Source: an uncultured Pedobacter sp. (GTDB taxonomy: Bacteria; Bacteroidota; Bacteroidia; Sphingobacteriales; Sphingobacteriaceae). Taken from it: DNA of 40,436 bases. Location: contig NZ_CAMLHF010000023.1 in assembly GCF_946479715.1 (NCBI RefSeq), positions 1 through 40,436 on the forward strand. The letters run 5' to 3'. The position numbers and the translations under genes were made by a program. Under the pieces are notes generated by a model. It searched no databases. It saw nothing but the letters and a program-made list of their open reading frames with translations, and was not told the origin of the DNA. Shown piece by piece: positions 8,388 to 17,083 of this stretch. How positions within the stretch are numbered: position 1 is the first letter of the stretch; every line of letters starts with the position of its first letter.

Positions 8388-9860
8388 TTATTCTCTAAAG
8401 CCTTCGGCAATGTTATATTTTCTCTTATTAAATTGATTCACTAAAAAGGTTACCCAAAATTCGCGGGTTAACAGTGCAATAGCACCCAATGCTCCCAATG
8501 CAGTAAGCCCCCAATAAGGATGATCTACAAAGAAGAAAGGTAAGAATATTACATAAGGTAATAGGAAATAAGGTAATCCTAAAACCCACTGGCTTGCACC
8601 TACTCCCTGAAAATTAAATGTTGCAGCTTTGGTTAAGTCTATTGCCCTATAGTTTCGGGTTGCAAAATAGAGTACTATAATAGTCCCAATCCCAATATTA
8701 TACAAATAGGCAGCAAACTGAACGGCCAAAATCTTCCAGCTGATAAACCCGTAAAGACTTATGATCAATGTGGTAAAACTGGACATTACAGTGAATAGTA
8801 AAAACTTAGCTTTAATGAATTTCCTAAAGTCAATTTTGTTAACCAATAACCCATCAAAATGAGCGGCCTGCCAGCCAAACATAAACTGACCGTAAATACT
8901 AATTACGCTGCCAGTCATAAAGACAGCAGCAAATAGCATGGCGGCAAAATTGTCCTTCTGTAAAAAATCTTTCTTATAAAAAAGGAAACCATAAAAAACA
9001 AAGATCACACACATAATGAGGCTAGATCGTGTTCTTTTATGTCGAAGAATTAATTTAAGCTCCAGGGCAACTAAAGTTCCTATTTCTCCAAAACGACCTA
9101 GAATAGGGTAATCCGTACTCGTTTTTTTCTCCTCATTTTTACTTAATTCCTCTGTGTATAAGTTATTGCGAAGATATCTGGAGTTAACAAGAAATATTAC
9201 CAAGGCAATCCCACTAAATCCTAGCGCCACTAAAGGATGTGAAGAGATCACATTAAATATGCGATTTGATATTGCTGAAATAGAGAACACCTTAAAATAC
9301 TCTAGCAGGCCAAGTATCAAAATCGAGGCGAGCATAATAGGGATAACCTTTAAGTTTGATATGCTCATTCTCTTAATGTAAAGCGCTGCGTAATTATTGA
9401 AAAGTGTAAGAGAAATAATAGAAACAATATACATTACGGCTACAAATGAACCATAAACGTCGGCTATTGCGGTTACGCAAAAGGGAACGAACAAGAATAA
9501 CGGCAGGATATTAAAAGCAGAAAATAATGCCCTTGCATTTAAGAAGTTAACTATGGTTTGTTTTGATATTTTAAGGTGTAGGTATGGTATGATACTGAGT
9601 GTGGGTAAATCCTGTAACTGAAGCCTCATCATCATTTCAACAGCAAAATAGTATAAAATAAAGCCATTAAATACAACGAAAATATCTTTTCCCGGGAAGG
9701 ATTTTTCAATCAGAATTTCGAGGCTAAGGCCTGCAATAACTGCTACTGCCAACAAATACAGGAGGATAAAGCCAATGAAAATTTGTGCGGCAATAGATCC
9801 TCCTTTATTCTTAGAGCGCCAAAAGGCTTTCCATTGATGGTTTAGAAAAGTGATGAGCAT
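8388..9860 (-). CDS. ABC transporter permease, DUF5687-like
   Basis: A 490-residue polytopic membrane protein with about 10-12 hydrophobic segments, beginning MLITFLNHQWKAFWRSKN. This beginning and the overall pattern match the Bacteroidota-specific DUF5687 family of ABC-2-like permeases, as far as I recall the family. It is the membrane partner of the ATPase encoded 2 bases downstream. No characterised substrate can be assigned; members are generally treated as exporters. It starts 1 base after the end of rarA, so it is probably co-transcribed with that gene although no functional link is evident. Confidence 0.82.
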   Translation of the reverse strand: MLITFLNHQWKAFWRSKNKGGSIAAQIFIGFILLYLLAVAVIAGLSLEILIEKSFPGKDIFVVFNGFILYYFAVEMMMRLQLQDLPTLSIIPYLHLKISKQTIVNFLNARALFSAFNILPLFLFVPFCVTAIADVYGSFVAVMYIVSIISLTLFNNYAALYIKRMSISNLKVIPIMLASILILGLLEYFKVFSISAISNRIFNVISSHPLVALGFSGIALVIFLVNSRYLRNNLYTEELSKNEEKKTSTDYPILGRFGEIGTLVALELKLILRHKRTRSSLIMCVIFVFYGFLFYKKDFLQKDNFAAMLFAAVFMTGSVISIYGQFMFGWQAAHFDGLLVNKIDFRKFIKAKFLLFTVMSSFTTLIISLYGFISWKILAVQFAAYLYNIGIGTIIVLYFATRNYRAIDLTKAATFNFQGVGASQWVLGLPYFLLPYVIFLPFFFVDHPYWGLTALGALGAIALLTREFWVTFLVNQFNKRKYNIAEGFRE

Positions 9861-9861
9861 A

Positions 9862-11142
9862 TTAATAATTGTATTTGTTTTTCCAGTTCTGTTTTAGTTT
9901 TTCTCTTAATTTTTCCTCTGCCGGATTTTTACCGGGGTCATAGAATTTAGTTCCGCTTATTTCTTCCGGAAGATATTCCTGAGCAGAGAAATTTCCCTCA
10001 TACGCGTGTGAATATTGATAGTCTTTACCGTAACCAATGTTCTTCATAAGCTTAGTTGGAGCATTCCTGATATGTAATGGGACTGGTAAGTTACCTGTTT
10101 GTTTCACCAAAGCCTGAGCTTTATTTATAGCTTCGTAAGAAGCATTGCTTTTTACCGAGGATGCCAGATAGGTAACCGCTTGAGAGAGGATGATCCTGGC
10201 TTCAGGATACCCTATCACATTTACTGCCTGAAAGCAATTGTTTGCAAGTAGCAATGCGTTTGGATTCGCATTGCCAATATCTTCTGACGAAAGGATCAGT
10301 AGTCTTCTGGCAATAAACAAAGGATCTTCGCCACCTTCTATCATTCTGGCCAACCAGTAAACCGCTGCATTTGGATCGCTACCTCTTATAGATTTAATAA
10401 AAGCCGATATAATGTCATAGTGTTGTTCGCCAGCCTTATCATACAAGGCAAGATTCTGTTGTGCATGAGCCAGAACATTTTCATTATTCAACGTTAATTT
10501 ATTGCCGCCAATTCCGTTAACAGCAATCTCCAAAACATTTAACAACTTTCTTGCATCTCCACCAGATAATCTGATCAATGCTTCATGCTCTTTAATGGTG
10601 ATCTTCTTTTCTTTTAAAACAACGTCCTTTTTAATGGCTGTCTGTAATAATCCAGAAAGTTCGCCTTCATCTAGTGCTTTTAAAATATAAACCTGGCATC
10701 TGGAAAGCAAAGCTGAGATTACCTCAAAAGAAGGATTTTCTGTTGTGGCTCCTATTAGTGTTACCAGTCCTCGCTCAACGGCTCCCAGTAAACTGTCTTG
10801 TTGTGATTTGCTAAAGCGATGGATCTCATCAATAAACAAAATGGGTAAGCCCATTAGACTGTTTTTTAGTTGAGCGGCTCTATCTATAACGTCTCTTATA
10901 TCTTTTACTCCTGAATTTATAGCACTCAGATTAAAAAATGGACGATCAAGTGTTTGAGAAATAATATACGCAAGAGTAGTTTTGCCAACACCAGGAGGTC
11001 CCCAAAAAATCATTGAGGGTAGTTGTCCGCTTTGTATGGCCTTTCTTAGTACAGCATCAGGCCCTACTAAATGTTTCTGGCCGACATATTCGTCCAGATT
11101 TTGCGGACGCATGCGTTCAGCTAAAGGAGGGAGGTTTTGCAT
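9862..11142 (-). CDS. rarA: Replication-associated recombination protein A (RarA/MgsA)
   Basis: A 426-residue AAA+ ATPase of the clamp-loader clade that acts at stalled replication forks. Walker A is GPPGVGKTT (48-56) and Walker B is LFIDEIHRF (102-110). The sensor region GATTENPSFEV and arginine-finger segment LSRCQVY follow, and the C-terminal tetramerisation region contains GSDPNAAVYWLARM and AYEGNFSAQEYLPEE. Length matches the family. On the minus strand a TATCTTTA sequence (complement of 11148-11155, one mismatch to TAnnTTTG) lies just before the ATG, so rarA may have its own promoter besides read-through from the helicase gene 46 bases upstream. Confidence 0.95.
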   Translation of the reverse strand: MQNLPPLAERMRPQNLDEYVGQKHLVGPDAVLRKAIQSGQLPSMIFWGPPGVGKTTLAYIISQTLDRPFFNLSAINSGVKDIRDVIDRAAQLKNSLMGLPILFIDEIHRFSKSQQDSLLGAVERGLVTLIGATTENPSFEVISALLSRCQVYILKALDEGELSGLLQTAIKKDVVLKEKKITIKEHEALIRLSGGDARKLLNVLEIAVNGIGGNKLTLNNENVLAHAQQNLALYDKAGEQHYDIISAFIKSIRGSDPNAAVYWLARMIEGGEDPLFIARRLLILSSEDIGNANPNALLLANNCFQAVNVIGYPEARIILSQAVTYLASSVKSNASYEAINKAQALVKQTGNLPVPLHIRNAPTKLMKNIGYGKDYQYSHAYEGNFSAQEYLPEEISGTKFYDPGKNPAEEKLREKLKQNWKNKYNY

Positions 11143-11188
11143 AAAAGTAAAGATACAAAACCCCAGTTTAAAATATCATAGTTTTATA

Positions 11189-12421
11189 CTACGATCCTGT
11201 GTTTTTAGCAGGCTTTTTCTTCCAGAATTTACGTTTTGGTTTATCGTGACGCATAGGTCTTTCTGAAGAATCAGCCGCGCTTTCCAGAGGTGCTTCACCA
11301 AGATGTTCCGGTAAAGTCATTCTTTCGATTTGTTTTTCAATCAGTTTTTCAATACTTGCCAGTTTGCGCTTGTCCCTGTTATTAACTAGCGTAATTGCAG
11401 TGCCTTTAGTTGCAGCCCTTGCAGTTCTGCCAATACGGTGTACATAGTCTTCCGCGTCATGAGGTACATCAAAATTAATTACCAGATCAATTCCTTCAAC
11501 ATCAATACCGCGACTTAGAACATCCGTACCAATTATTATAGGCAATTGTCTGTTTTTGAATTTTAGTAATATACTTTCTCTTTCCTTTTGACCAAGATCC
11601 GAATGAAAGGCTTCGGCTTTAAGACCCAGGTTTCTAAAAACTTTGCCCAGGTTTTTTACCTTTTCTTTTGTTGATGCAAAAACAATAATGCTCTTGTACT
11701 CATCAGTTTTTAGGATAGAAGATAGTAAAGGGACCTTCTGTTCATCATGTATAAGGTAAACCTGTTGTGATATTCCTTCAGCGGGCTTAGATAGCGCTAT
11801 GTTAATTTGTTCCGGGTGTTTTAGCAGCGATCCTGCAAGCTTTCTGATCTTTGGAGGCATCGTTGCAGAAAACATCACAGTTTGTCTATTCTCAGGAAGG
11901 TAGCTAACGATACGCATAATGTCATCATAAAAGCCCATGTCAAGCATTCTATCTGCTTCGTCCAATACCAGATGTTGCAGCTGATCCAGCTTTAAAACAC
12001 CAGATGAAAGGTGAGAAATAAGACGGCCGGGAGTTGCAATAATAATATCCACTCCTTCACGCATAGATCTCTTTTGTTGTTCATAGGCAATCCCATCACC
12101 GCCACCATATACAGTTAAAGAGCTGATGTTTGTGAAGTATGAAAGCGCTTCAACCTGTAAATCTATTTGTTGAGCAAGCTCACGAGTAGGAGCAAGGATC
12201 AAAGTATTGTTGTGACGTTCTTCTGTTCCGGCAATCATATTCATGATTGGCAAAAGATAGGCTCCGGTTTTTCCAGTTCCTGTTTGCGCACAGGCAATTA
12301 AATCTTTTTTGCTTAAAATTAAAGGAATTGCCTGTTGTTGAATAGGTGTGGCATCACGAAAACCCATTGCCGATAACCCTTCAAATAAATCAGGGTTAAA
12401 ATTAAAATCTTTAAAATCCAA
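11189..12421 (-). CDS. rhlE: DEAD-box ATP-dependent RNA helicase, RhlE type
   Basis: A 410-residue RNA helicase. In order it shows the Q motif (GFRDATPIQQQAIP), motif I AQTGTGKT, Ia APTRELAQQ, Ib TPGRL, motif II DEAD, motif III SAT, motif V GTDVLSRGID and motif VI HRIGRTARA. A short basic tail ends in KPKRKFWKKKPAKN, probably for RNA contact. Such proteins remodel rRNA or mRNA structure, with roles in ribosome assembly and cold response. It is expressed from a likely promoter overlapping the end of the bactofilin gene, followed by rarA. Confidence 0.93.
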   Translation of the reverse strand: MDFKDFNFNPDLFEGLSAMGFRDATPIQQQAIPLILSKKDLIACAQTGTGKTGAYLLPIMNMIAGTEERHNNTLILAPTRELAQQIDLQVEALSYFTNISSLTVYGGGDGIAYEQQKRSMREGVDIIIATPGRLISHLSSGVLKLDQLQHLVLDEADRMLDMGFYDDIMRIVSYLPENRQTVMFSATMPPKIRKLAGSLLKHPEQINIALSKPAEGISQQVYLIHDEQKVPLLSSILKTDEYKSIIVFASTKEKVKNLGKVFRNLGLKAEAFHSDLGQKERESILLKFKNRQLPIIIGTDVLSRGIDVEGIDLVINFDVPHDAEDYVHRIGRTARAATKGTAITLVNNRDKRKLASIEKLIEKQIERMTLPEHLGEAPLESAADSSERPMRHDKPKRKFWKKKPAKNTGS

Positions 12422-12450
12422 TATACTTTATGTTGTTTGCATTATCCGTA

Positions 12451-12481
12451 TAAAAGTAACCTTTTTCTGTCACACATCAAA
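12451..12481 (-). promoter_or_regulatory. Putative promoter of the rhlE-like gene
   Basis: On the minus strand TTTG (complement of 12478-12481) and TACTTTTA (complement of 12451-12458) are separated by exactly 19 bases, fitting the Bacteroidota TTTG-N19-TAnnTTTG pattern with one mismatch. The -33 element lies in the last codons of the bactofilin gene. Confidence 0.45.
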
Positions 12482-12863
12482 CGGTTTTCTCTTCAACCTG
12501 AATAAGCTTTTTCATCTCCAGATTTCCATTGTATTGTGCTCCAAATTCTATCTCCAGGGTTTCAGTTTTAATGTCGCCATTTACTTTTCCTGTTTTTTTA
12601 ATTTCAAGCTGGCTCACCTTTACTTTTCCGTTAACCGTTCCGTAAATAATTGCTGATGTAGTTTCAATATCACCTACAATAATGCCCTTTTCGCCCAGAA
12701 TAATGCCATTTCCAGTCTTTACGTTTCCGGTTACCTTGCCGTCAATTCTTATAACCGATGCGCCTGTAAGCTCTCCGGTAACTACAAAACCGTCGCCTAT
12801 TAATGTCGAAATTTCCTGTTGATTGATATCTGGTATCTGAGACTGTTTGGTTTTCTTAAACAT
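12477..12863 (-). CDS. Bactofilin (polymer-forming cytoskeletal protein)
   Basis: A 128-residue bactofilin. It has a short disordered N-terminus, then a right-handed beta-helix core from about residue 20 to 115 built of repeated G-x-V/I-x-G strands (for example GELTGASVIRIDGKVTGNV and GIIVGDIETTSAIIYG). Bactofilins polymerise without nucleotide and scaffold cell-shape or cell-wall enzymes at the membrane. Its start codon overlaps the stop codon of the M23 peptidase gene by one base (TAATG), so the two are translationally coupled. This pairing of a bactofilin with a LytM endopeptidase is a recurrent bacterial arrangement, for instance CcmA with Csd proteins in Helicobacter. Confidence 0.93.
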   Translation of the reverse strand: MFKKTKQSQIPDINQQEISTLIGDGFVVTGELTGASVIRIDGKVTGNVKTGNGIILGEKGIIVGDIETTSAIIYGTVNGKVKVSQLEIKKTGKVNGDIKTETLEIEFGAQYNGNLEMKKLIQVEEKTV

Positions 12864-13699
12864 TATTCAAGTGTTAAAAAAGATCGGGGATTGATTATTT
12901 TACCGTTTTTATGAATTTCGTAATGTAAATGCGGACCAGTAGATCTGCCTGTAGAGCCAATTTTTCCTATGTTATCGCCTGCTTTTACTTGCGCGCCTTC
13001 GCTAATTAATATCCTTGACAAATGACCATAATAGGTTTCAAATCCATTGCCATGATTGATCACGATACAATTGCCATATCCCCCTCTTCTACCAGCATAG
13101 GTTACTTTTCCACTTGCAGTGCTTTTAACTATTTCACCACGTTTCCCTCTAAAATCTAACCCCTTATGCGTCTCTACATTTTCACCGGTAAAAGGGTTTT
13201 CCCGATGGCCATACCCAGAAGTAATGGCCCCGAAATGAGGATAGCCCATTGGAGTAAAGGCAACGTAGTCAATCATCTTATTAAGGTATCCTTCATAGAA
13301 CTTACCTATTTCTTCCACCGAAAGAATATCAGAATTCGCTTCGCCCCCTTCGTTTTTAACAATTGTTTTTATGCCCCTTGCTTTTAGAAATTTATTTATG
13401 GTAAGCAACTTCTTGTCAATAGACTCGTAGTGTTTTTTTAATTCAGACGTATCTAAAGTAGCAGGGATCTTTTTATTCTCCTGTAATTGCTTGCTCAGGA
13501 GTTCTTTTGATGATTCAACTAGTGTCATGTTGTATGACAGATAGATTATCATTCCCAGTAAAAAAACAAAAGTACCCAATAGTCCAAATACATATTTTTT
13601 CCAATGTAAAATATAGCTGCTTGGAACCTGTATTGGCTTATTGGAGTTTTGATTGTTATTTACAAAGATGATGGTTGTTCTATCCTTCTTCCTTGCCAT
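12863..13699 (-). CDS. M23-family (LytM) peptidoglycan endopeptidase, membrane-anchored
   Basis: A 278-residue protein with a cytoplasmic N-terminus of about 33 residues, one membrane span (about 36-57), a helical linker (60-145) and a C-terminal LytM domain. Zinc ligands are His178 and Asp182 (HKGLD) and His259 in GPHLHY, with catalytic His257 in the same motif. The metal set is complete, so an active D,D- or L,D-endopeptidase cutting peptidoglycan cross-links in the periplasm is likely. The bactofilin encoded immediately downstream could organise it from the cytoplasmic side. Upstream lies a -7-like element flanked by a 9-bp inverted repeat. Confidence 0.92.
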   Translation of the reverse strand: MARKKDRTTIIFVNNNQNSNKPIQVPSSYILHWKKYVFGLLGTFVFLLGMIIYLSYNMTLVESSKELLSKQLQENKKIPATLDTSELKKHYESIDKKLLTINKFLKARGIKTIVKNEGGEANSDILSVEEIGKFYEGYLNKMIDYVAFTPMGYPHFGAITSGYGHRENPFTGENVETHKGLDFRGKRGEIVKSTASGKVTYAGRRGGYGNCIVINHGNGFETYYGHLSRILISEGAQVKAGDNIGKIGSTGRSTGPHLHYEIHKNGKIINPRSFLTLE

Positions 13700-13720
13700 A
13701 ATTTAAGAATTTAAGATTTG

Positions 13721-13767
13721 TACGGATGCAAATATATCATTTTCAGGTTTATATAAAAGCATCCGTA
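13721..13767 (-). promoter_or_regulatory. Inverted repeat enclosing a putative promoter of the M23-bactofilin operon
   Basis: TACGGATGC at 13721-13729 and GCATCCGTA at 13759-13767 form a perfect 9-bp inverted repeat with a 29-base spacer. Within it, on the minus strand, TATATTTG (complement of 13729-13736) matches the -7 consensus. The arms could be operator half-sites or the base of an RNA hairpin. There is no T-tract, so a terminator for the DUF4197 gene is less likely. A second -7 match, TATCTTTG, lies at 13776-13783 (complement). Confidence 0.4.
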
Positions 13768-13789
13768 TAAATTGGCAAAGATATTAATG

Positions 13790-14524
13790 TTACTTTTTCT
13801 TTTCGGCGTAACCAAATACTTTCTGTAACAGAGGGGTAGATCTTGCTCCTATATTGTCTCTAATCTTCAGCTCTTCCTGGGCAACCTGTATAAACATTCC
13901 GTCTATAGCTTTTTGCGCTACATAGTCTGAAAGGTCTGTAGATACCGGTTTTACCAAAGGAATTTTATTATACTGATTGGCCGCGTCGCCCCAATATTTT
14001 GTAGCACCAACCTTATTTAAACTTGTTGTAATAACAGGCTTAAATTTTTCCATCAGTTGTGCGGTAGTTACTCTTTTAAAATAGTTAGTTGCAGCATCTT
14101 TGTTTCCAAAAAGGATGTTGGTAGCATCTGCAATAGTCATTTGTTTTATTGCTGAAATGAATATTGGTTTAGCTTCTTTGGCTGCGTCTTCTGCGGCACG
14201 GTTTAAACTGGTAATTACATTATCTGCAAGAGAACCTAAGCCAACACTACGAAGTGTTTTCTCTACTTTTTGTGCTTCAGGAGGAAAAAGGATCTTAACA
14301 GCCATATTGCCTAAAAACCCATCCTTTGCTGAAAGCAAATCTGCACCATGCGATGTGCCCAATTCCAAAGCTTGCTTAATTCCTAGGCCCATTTCACTTG
14401 TTGTTGGGGTACCACCCGTTTGAACCTGATTTAATATCTTTCCAATTTGAGCCTGGCTCTGTACATCACAACTGCTTAATGTTATAGCTGCTAATGCGAG
14501 CAGATAAATTCTAATTTTTTTCAT
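13790..14524 (-). CDS. DUF4197 domain lipoprotein
   Basis: A 244-residue protein with a lipoprotein-type signal (ITLSSC, Cys at about 19) and a mainly helical body matching the DUF4197 family, whose function is unknown. Landmarks are GIKQALELGTSHGADLLSAKDGF, ILFPPEAQKVEKTLR, and the closing segment DGMFIQVAQEELKIRDN (about 210-226). It is expected in the periplasm, attached to a membrane. Its start codon lies inside the last codons of the vWA gene (14-base overlap), implying coupled expression and perhaps a shared role with that envelope protein. Confidence 0.88.
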   Translation of the reverse strand: MKKIRIYLLALAAITLSSCDVQSQAQIGKILNQVQTGGTPTTSEMGLGIKQALELGTSHGADLLSAKDGFLGNMAVKILFPPEAQKVEKTLRSVGLGSLADNVITSLNRAAEDAAKEAKPIFISAIKQMTIADATNILFGNKDAATNYFKRVTTAQLMEKFKPVITTSLNKVGATKYWGDAANQYNKIPLVKPVSTDLSDYVAQKAIDGMFIQVAQEELKIRDNIGARSTPLLQKVFGYAEKKK

Positions 14525-16406
14525 TCAATGCTGTCTTATCCTCCAAACTTAGCAAATCTTTAGCCAATAATTTTGCTGATTTAGCTAATTTGATGAATTC
14601 AGACCGATAGCCTTCATTATCATTTCCCATCGCTTTTTGCGCATTACGAATTACCTGGTCAAAATTTGAATTCTGACGGAAATCGGATTGCCTTAACAGC
14701 ATCCCAAATTCAGCAACCGCAGCACTAAACCTAAAATTATTAGTGGTTTTGTCGAAAGGAATTCTATTGTCAATTACTGGTTGTTCAATTAGCTTGCTCA
14801 CATTCGCATCTGGTTGTTTATAACGAAGTTTAACAGTTAACAATTCCTTATTATTTCCTGAAATGACAGGCTTGTCGTTTTTCTGGTATTTCAAATCATC
14901 TATACTACCCGAAAAAATGCTCTTTACACCAACAGGTATAACTTCATATAATGCTGTTACCGTGTGACCAGAGCCAAGTTCGCCTGCATCCTTCTGGTCA
15001 TCATTAAAATCTTTGGCTTTCAGCATGCGGTTTTCATAACCAATTAATCTGTAGGATTGTACTTTCGATGGATTAAATTCTATTTGCAACTTTACATCTT
15101 TAGCTATGGTAAATAATGTTCCGCCAAATTCATTTACTAAAACCTTCCTTGCTTCGGTGATATTGTCTATATAGGCATAGTTCCCATTCCCTTTATTTGC
15201 AAGCACTTCCATTTTACTATCTTTGTAATTTCCCATTCCGTAGCCAAGAGTGGTTAAAAAGATTCCGCTTTTGCGTTTTTTCTCAATGAGCTTTTCCATA
15301 TCATCATCACTCGATGCACCCACATTAAAATCACCATCGGTAGCTAAAATCACCCTGTTATTTCCGCCTTTTATGAAATTTTCTGAAGCCACCTTGTAAG
15401 CCAGTTCAATACCTTGCCCGCCTGCTGTAGATCCCCCTGCACTCAATTTATCCAGTGCATCTTTGATTTTGATCTTCTGATCACCAGGAGTGGAGGGTAA
15501 AACCAAACCTGCATTGCCTGCATATACTACAATGGCTACCTTATCTGAAGATCTAAGTTGTTCAGCTAATAATTTAAATGATGACACGAGTAAAGGAAGT
15601 TTATTTGCCTGCGCCATTGATCCAGACACATCAATAAGGAAAACCAAATTCGAAGCAGGTAACTTATCAGTAGAAATTTTACGTCCCTGCAAGCCTATCT
15701 TTACCAGCTTATGCATTGTGTTCCAGGGAGCATCGGCAATTTCGGTTACAATATTAATTGGATCTTTTCCTTTTGGCTGTGGATAATCGTAGTCAAAATA
15801 ATTGACCATTTCTTCTATCCTTACAGCATCAGCAGGAGGTAGCCCGCCATTGTTAATAAACCGACGTATATTGGTATATGATGCAGCATCTACGTCAATA
15901 GAGAATGTCGAAAGTGGGTTTTTTATGGCATTTCTGAATTGATTTTCGTTAATAGAAGCATAAGATTCTGATGACTCATTAACGGGTAACGAGTTCATTA
16001 CAACGGTCGATTGACTGATGCCTCTTATATGAACTGCTCCTCTTAATCCTGGAGCTGCCATTGCCTTTTTGTCATAACCTACTATAACTTCTTCTTTCAA
16101 AGAGACGCTCTCTTTTTCCAATTTAGCATTTAAAACAGCACCGTTAATTTTTAACGTCGAAGATTTATAGCCAATGTATTCAAAGGTTAAAGTTTGTTCG
16201 TTTGTCGGAACTGAAATGGTATAAAAACCACTTTTATTAGTTGATGCACTAATCTTTTTGTCGTGTGAAAACACAGCAACGCCCGCTAAAGGTGTTTTGT
16301 CATTTCTGTCAGTTACTATTCCCCTAATGGTCTTAACCGAATTTCTGGGAGCTTTGAATGCGGTAAACAGTAAAACAATAAATATTGGTAACAATAGCTT
16401 TTTCAT
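14511..16406 (-). CDS. YfbK-type von Willebrand factor A domain protein with carboxypeptidase-regulatory-like and SusC-plug-like N-terminus
   Basis: From the ATG at 16406 the protein has 631 residues. It begins with a signal or anchor segment (1-18), then a carboxypeptidase-D regulatory-like beta-sandwich (about 25-100). A short segment of the TonB-receptor plug type follows (103-130: EEVIVGYDKK, then APGLRG and IRG). Next are a YfbK N-terminal domain (160-215, NPLSTFSIDVDAASY), a vWA domain with intact MIDAS DVSGS (259-263), and a YfbK C-terminal domain. vWA domains bind metal-dependent protein partners; YfbK-like proteins are of uncertain function in the envelope. The in-frame ATG at 16451 would add 15 residues before the signal sequence and is not favoured. 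The gene is divergent from the sigma-factor gene and overlaps the DUF4197 gene. Confidence 0.88.
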   Translation of the reverse strand: MKKLLLPIFIVLLFTAFKAPRNSVKTIRGIVTDRNDKTPLAGVAVFSHDKKISASTNKSGFYTISVPTNEQTLTFEYIGYKSSTLKINGAVLNAKLEKESVSLKEEVIVGYDKKAMAAPGLRGAVHIRGISQSTVVMNSLPVNESSESYASINENQFRNAIKNPLSTFSIDVDAASYTNIRRFINNGGLPPADAVRIEEMVNYFDYDYPQPKGKDPINIVTEIADAPWNTMHKLVKIGLQGRKISTDKLPASNLVFLIDVSGSMAQANKLPLLVSSFKLLAEQLRSSDKVAIVVYAGNAGLVLPSTPGDQKIKIKDALDKLSAGGSTAGGQGIELAYKVASENFIKGGNNRVILATDGDFNVGASSDDDMEKLIEKKRKSGIFLTTLGYGMGNYKDSKMEVLANKGNGNYAYIDNITEARKVLVNEFGGTLFTIAKDVKLQIEFNPSKVQSYRLIGYENRMLKAKDFNDDQKDAGELGSGHTVTALYEVIPVGVKSIFSGSIDDLKYQKNDKPVISGNNKELLTVKLRYKQPDANVSKLIEQPVIDNRIPFDKTTNNFRFSAAVAEFGMLLRQSDFRQNSNFDQVIRNAQKAMGNDNEGYRSEFIKLAKSAKLLAKDLLSLEDKTALNEKN

Positions 16407-16477
16407 AATCGTCTGTTTTTCTAAATGATGTAAGCTTTGCAGAAATTCCACACCAGTGTCGAAAAATATTTTTATAC

Positions 16478-17083
16478 TTGAGAAAATTATACCTGAAAGA
16501 CCCTTTGAAGTTCATAAAGAATAACGCCAAAATCCAGGAGCAGGACGATGCTGCTTTAATTACACGCTATAGGCAGAGCGGTGATCTGGAACCATTGGGT
16601 ATACTTTATAACAAGTATATGCACCTTGTATTTGGTGTGTGTTTAAACTATTTAAAAGACGAGGAGCAAAGTAAAGATGCGGTAATGCAGATTTTCGAAG
16701 AACTTGTTGTTAAGCTCAAAATTCACGAAGTACAGAACTTTAAAAGTTGGTTACATGTATTATCTCGTAACCATTGCTTAATGGCCCTTCGTAGGAATTC
16801 AAAAAATACAACCGTTTCATTAGAAGATACTTTTGTGGAAAACACAGATTTTGTGCATCTTGATATTGATGATACAAAAGAGACGAAACTTACCGTTATG
16901 GAAAAGTGTATGGAAACGCTTCCCGAAGAACAACGCGTAAGTGTAGATTTGTTCTATTTGCAAGAGAAATGTTATAAAGAAGTAGCAGATATTACCGGTT
17001 ACGATATGCTAAAAGTTAAGAGCTATATCCAGAACGGTAAAAGGAACTTAAAAATTTGTATAGAAAAGAATAGTGGTGAATAA
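16478..17083 (+). CDS. ECF-type RNA polymerase sigma factor
   Basis: A protein of 201 residues with sigma region 2 (LGILYNKYMHLVFGVCLNYLKD through FKSWLHVLSRNHCL, about 38-105) and region 4 helix-turn-helix (LPEEQRVSVDLFYLQEKCYKEVADITGY, about 150-178). Regions 1.1 and 3 are absent, as in ECF sigma factors. It would direct RNA polymerase to a small set of envelope or stress promoters. The start is unclear: there is no ATG near the N-terminus, so TTG at 16478 or TTG at 16505 (giving a start before KFIKNNAKIQEQ) are the candidates. The stop lies 11 bases inside the next gene, a coupled sigma/anti-sigma arrangement. Confidence 0.9.
   Translation: MRKLYLKDPLKFIKNNAKIQEQDDAALITRYRQSGDLEPLGILYNKYMHLVFGVCLNYLKDEEQSKDAVMQIFEELVVKLKIHEVQNFKSWLHVLSRNHCLMALRRNSKNTTVSLEDTFVENTDFVHLDIDDTKETKLTVMEKCMETLPEEQRVSVDLFYLQEKCYKEVADITGYDMLKVKSYIQNGKRNLKICIEKNSGE

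Noticed and set aside
14100..15786. Several plus-strand open frames of 98-107 codons antisense to the DUF4197 and vWA genes
   Set aside because: They are shadows of strongly coding minus-strand genes; their composition mirrors the opposite frame.
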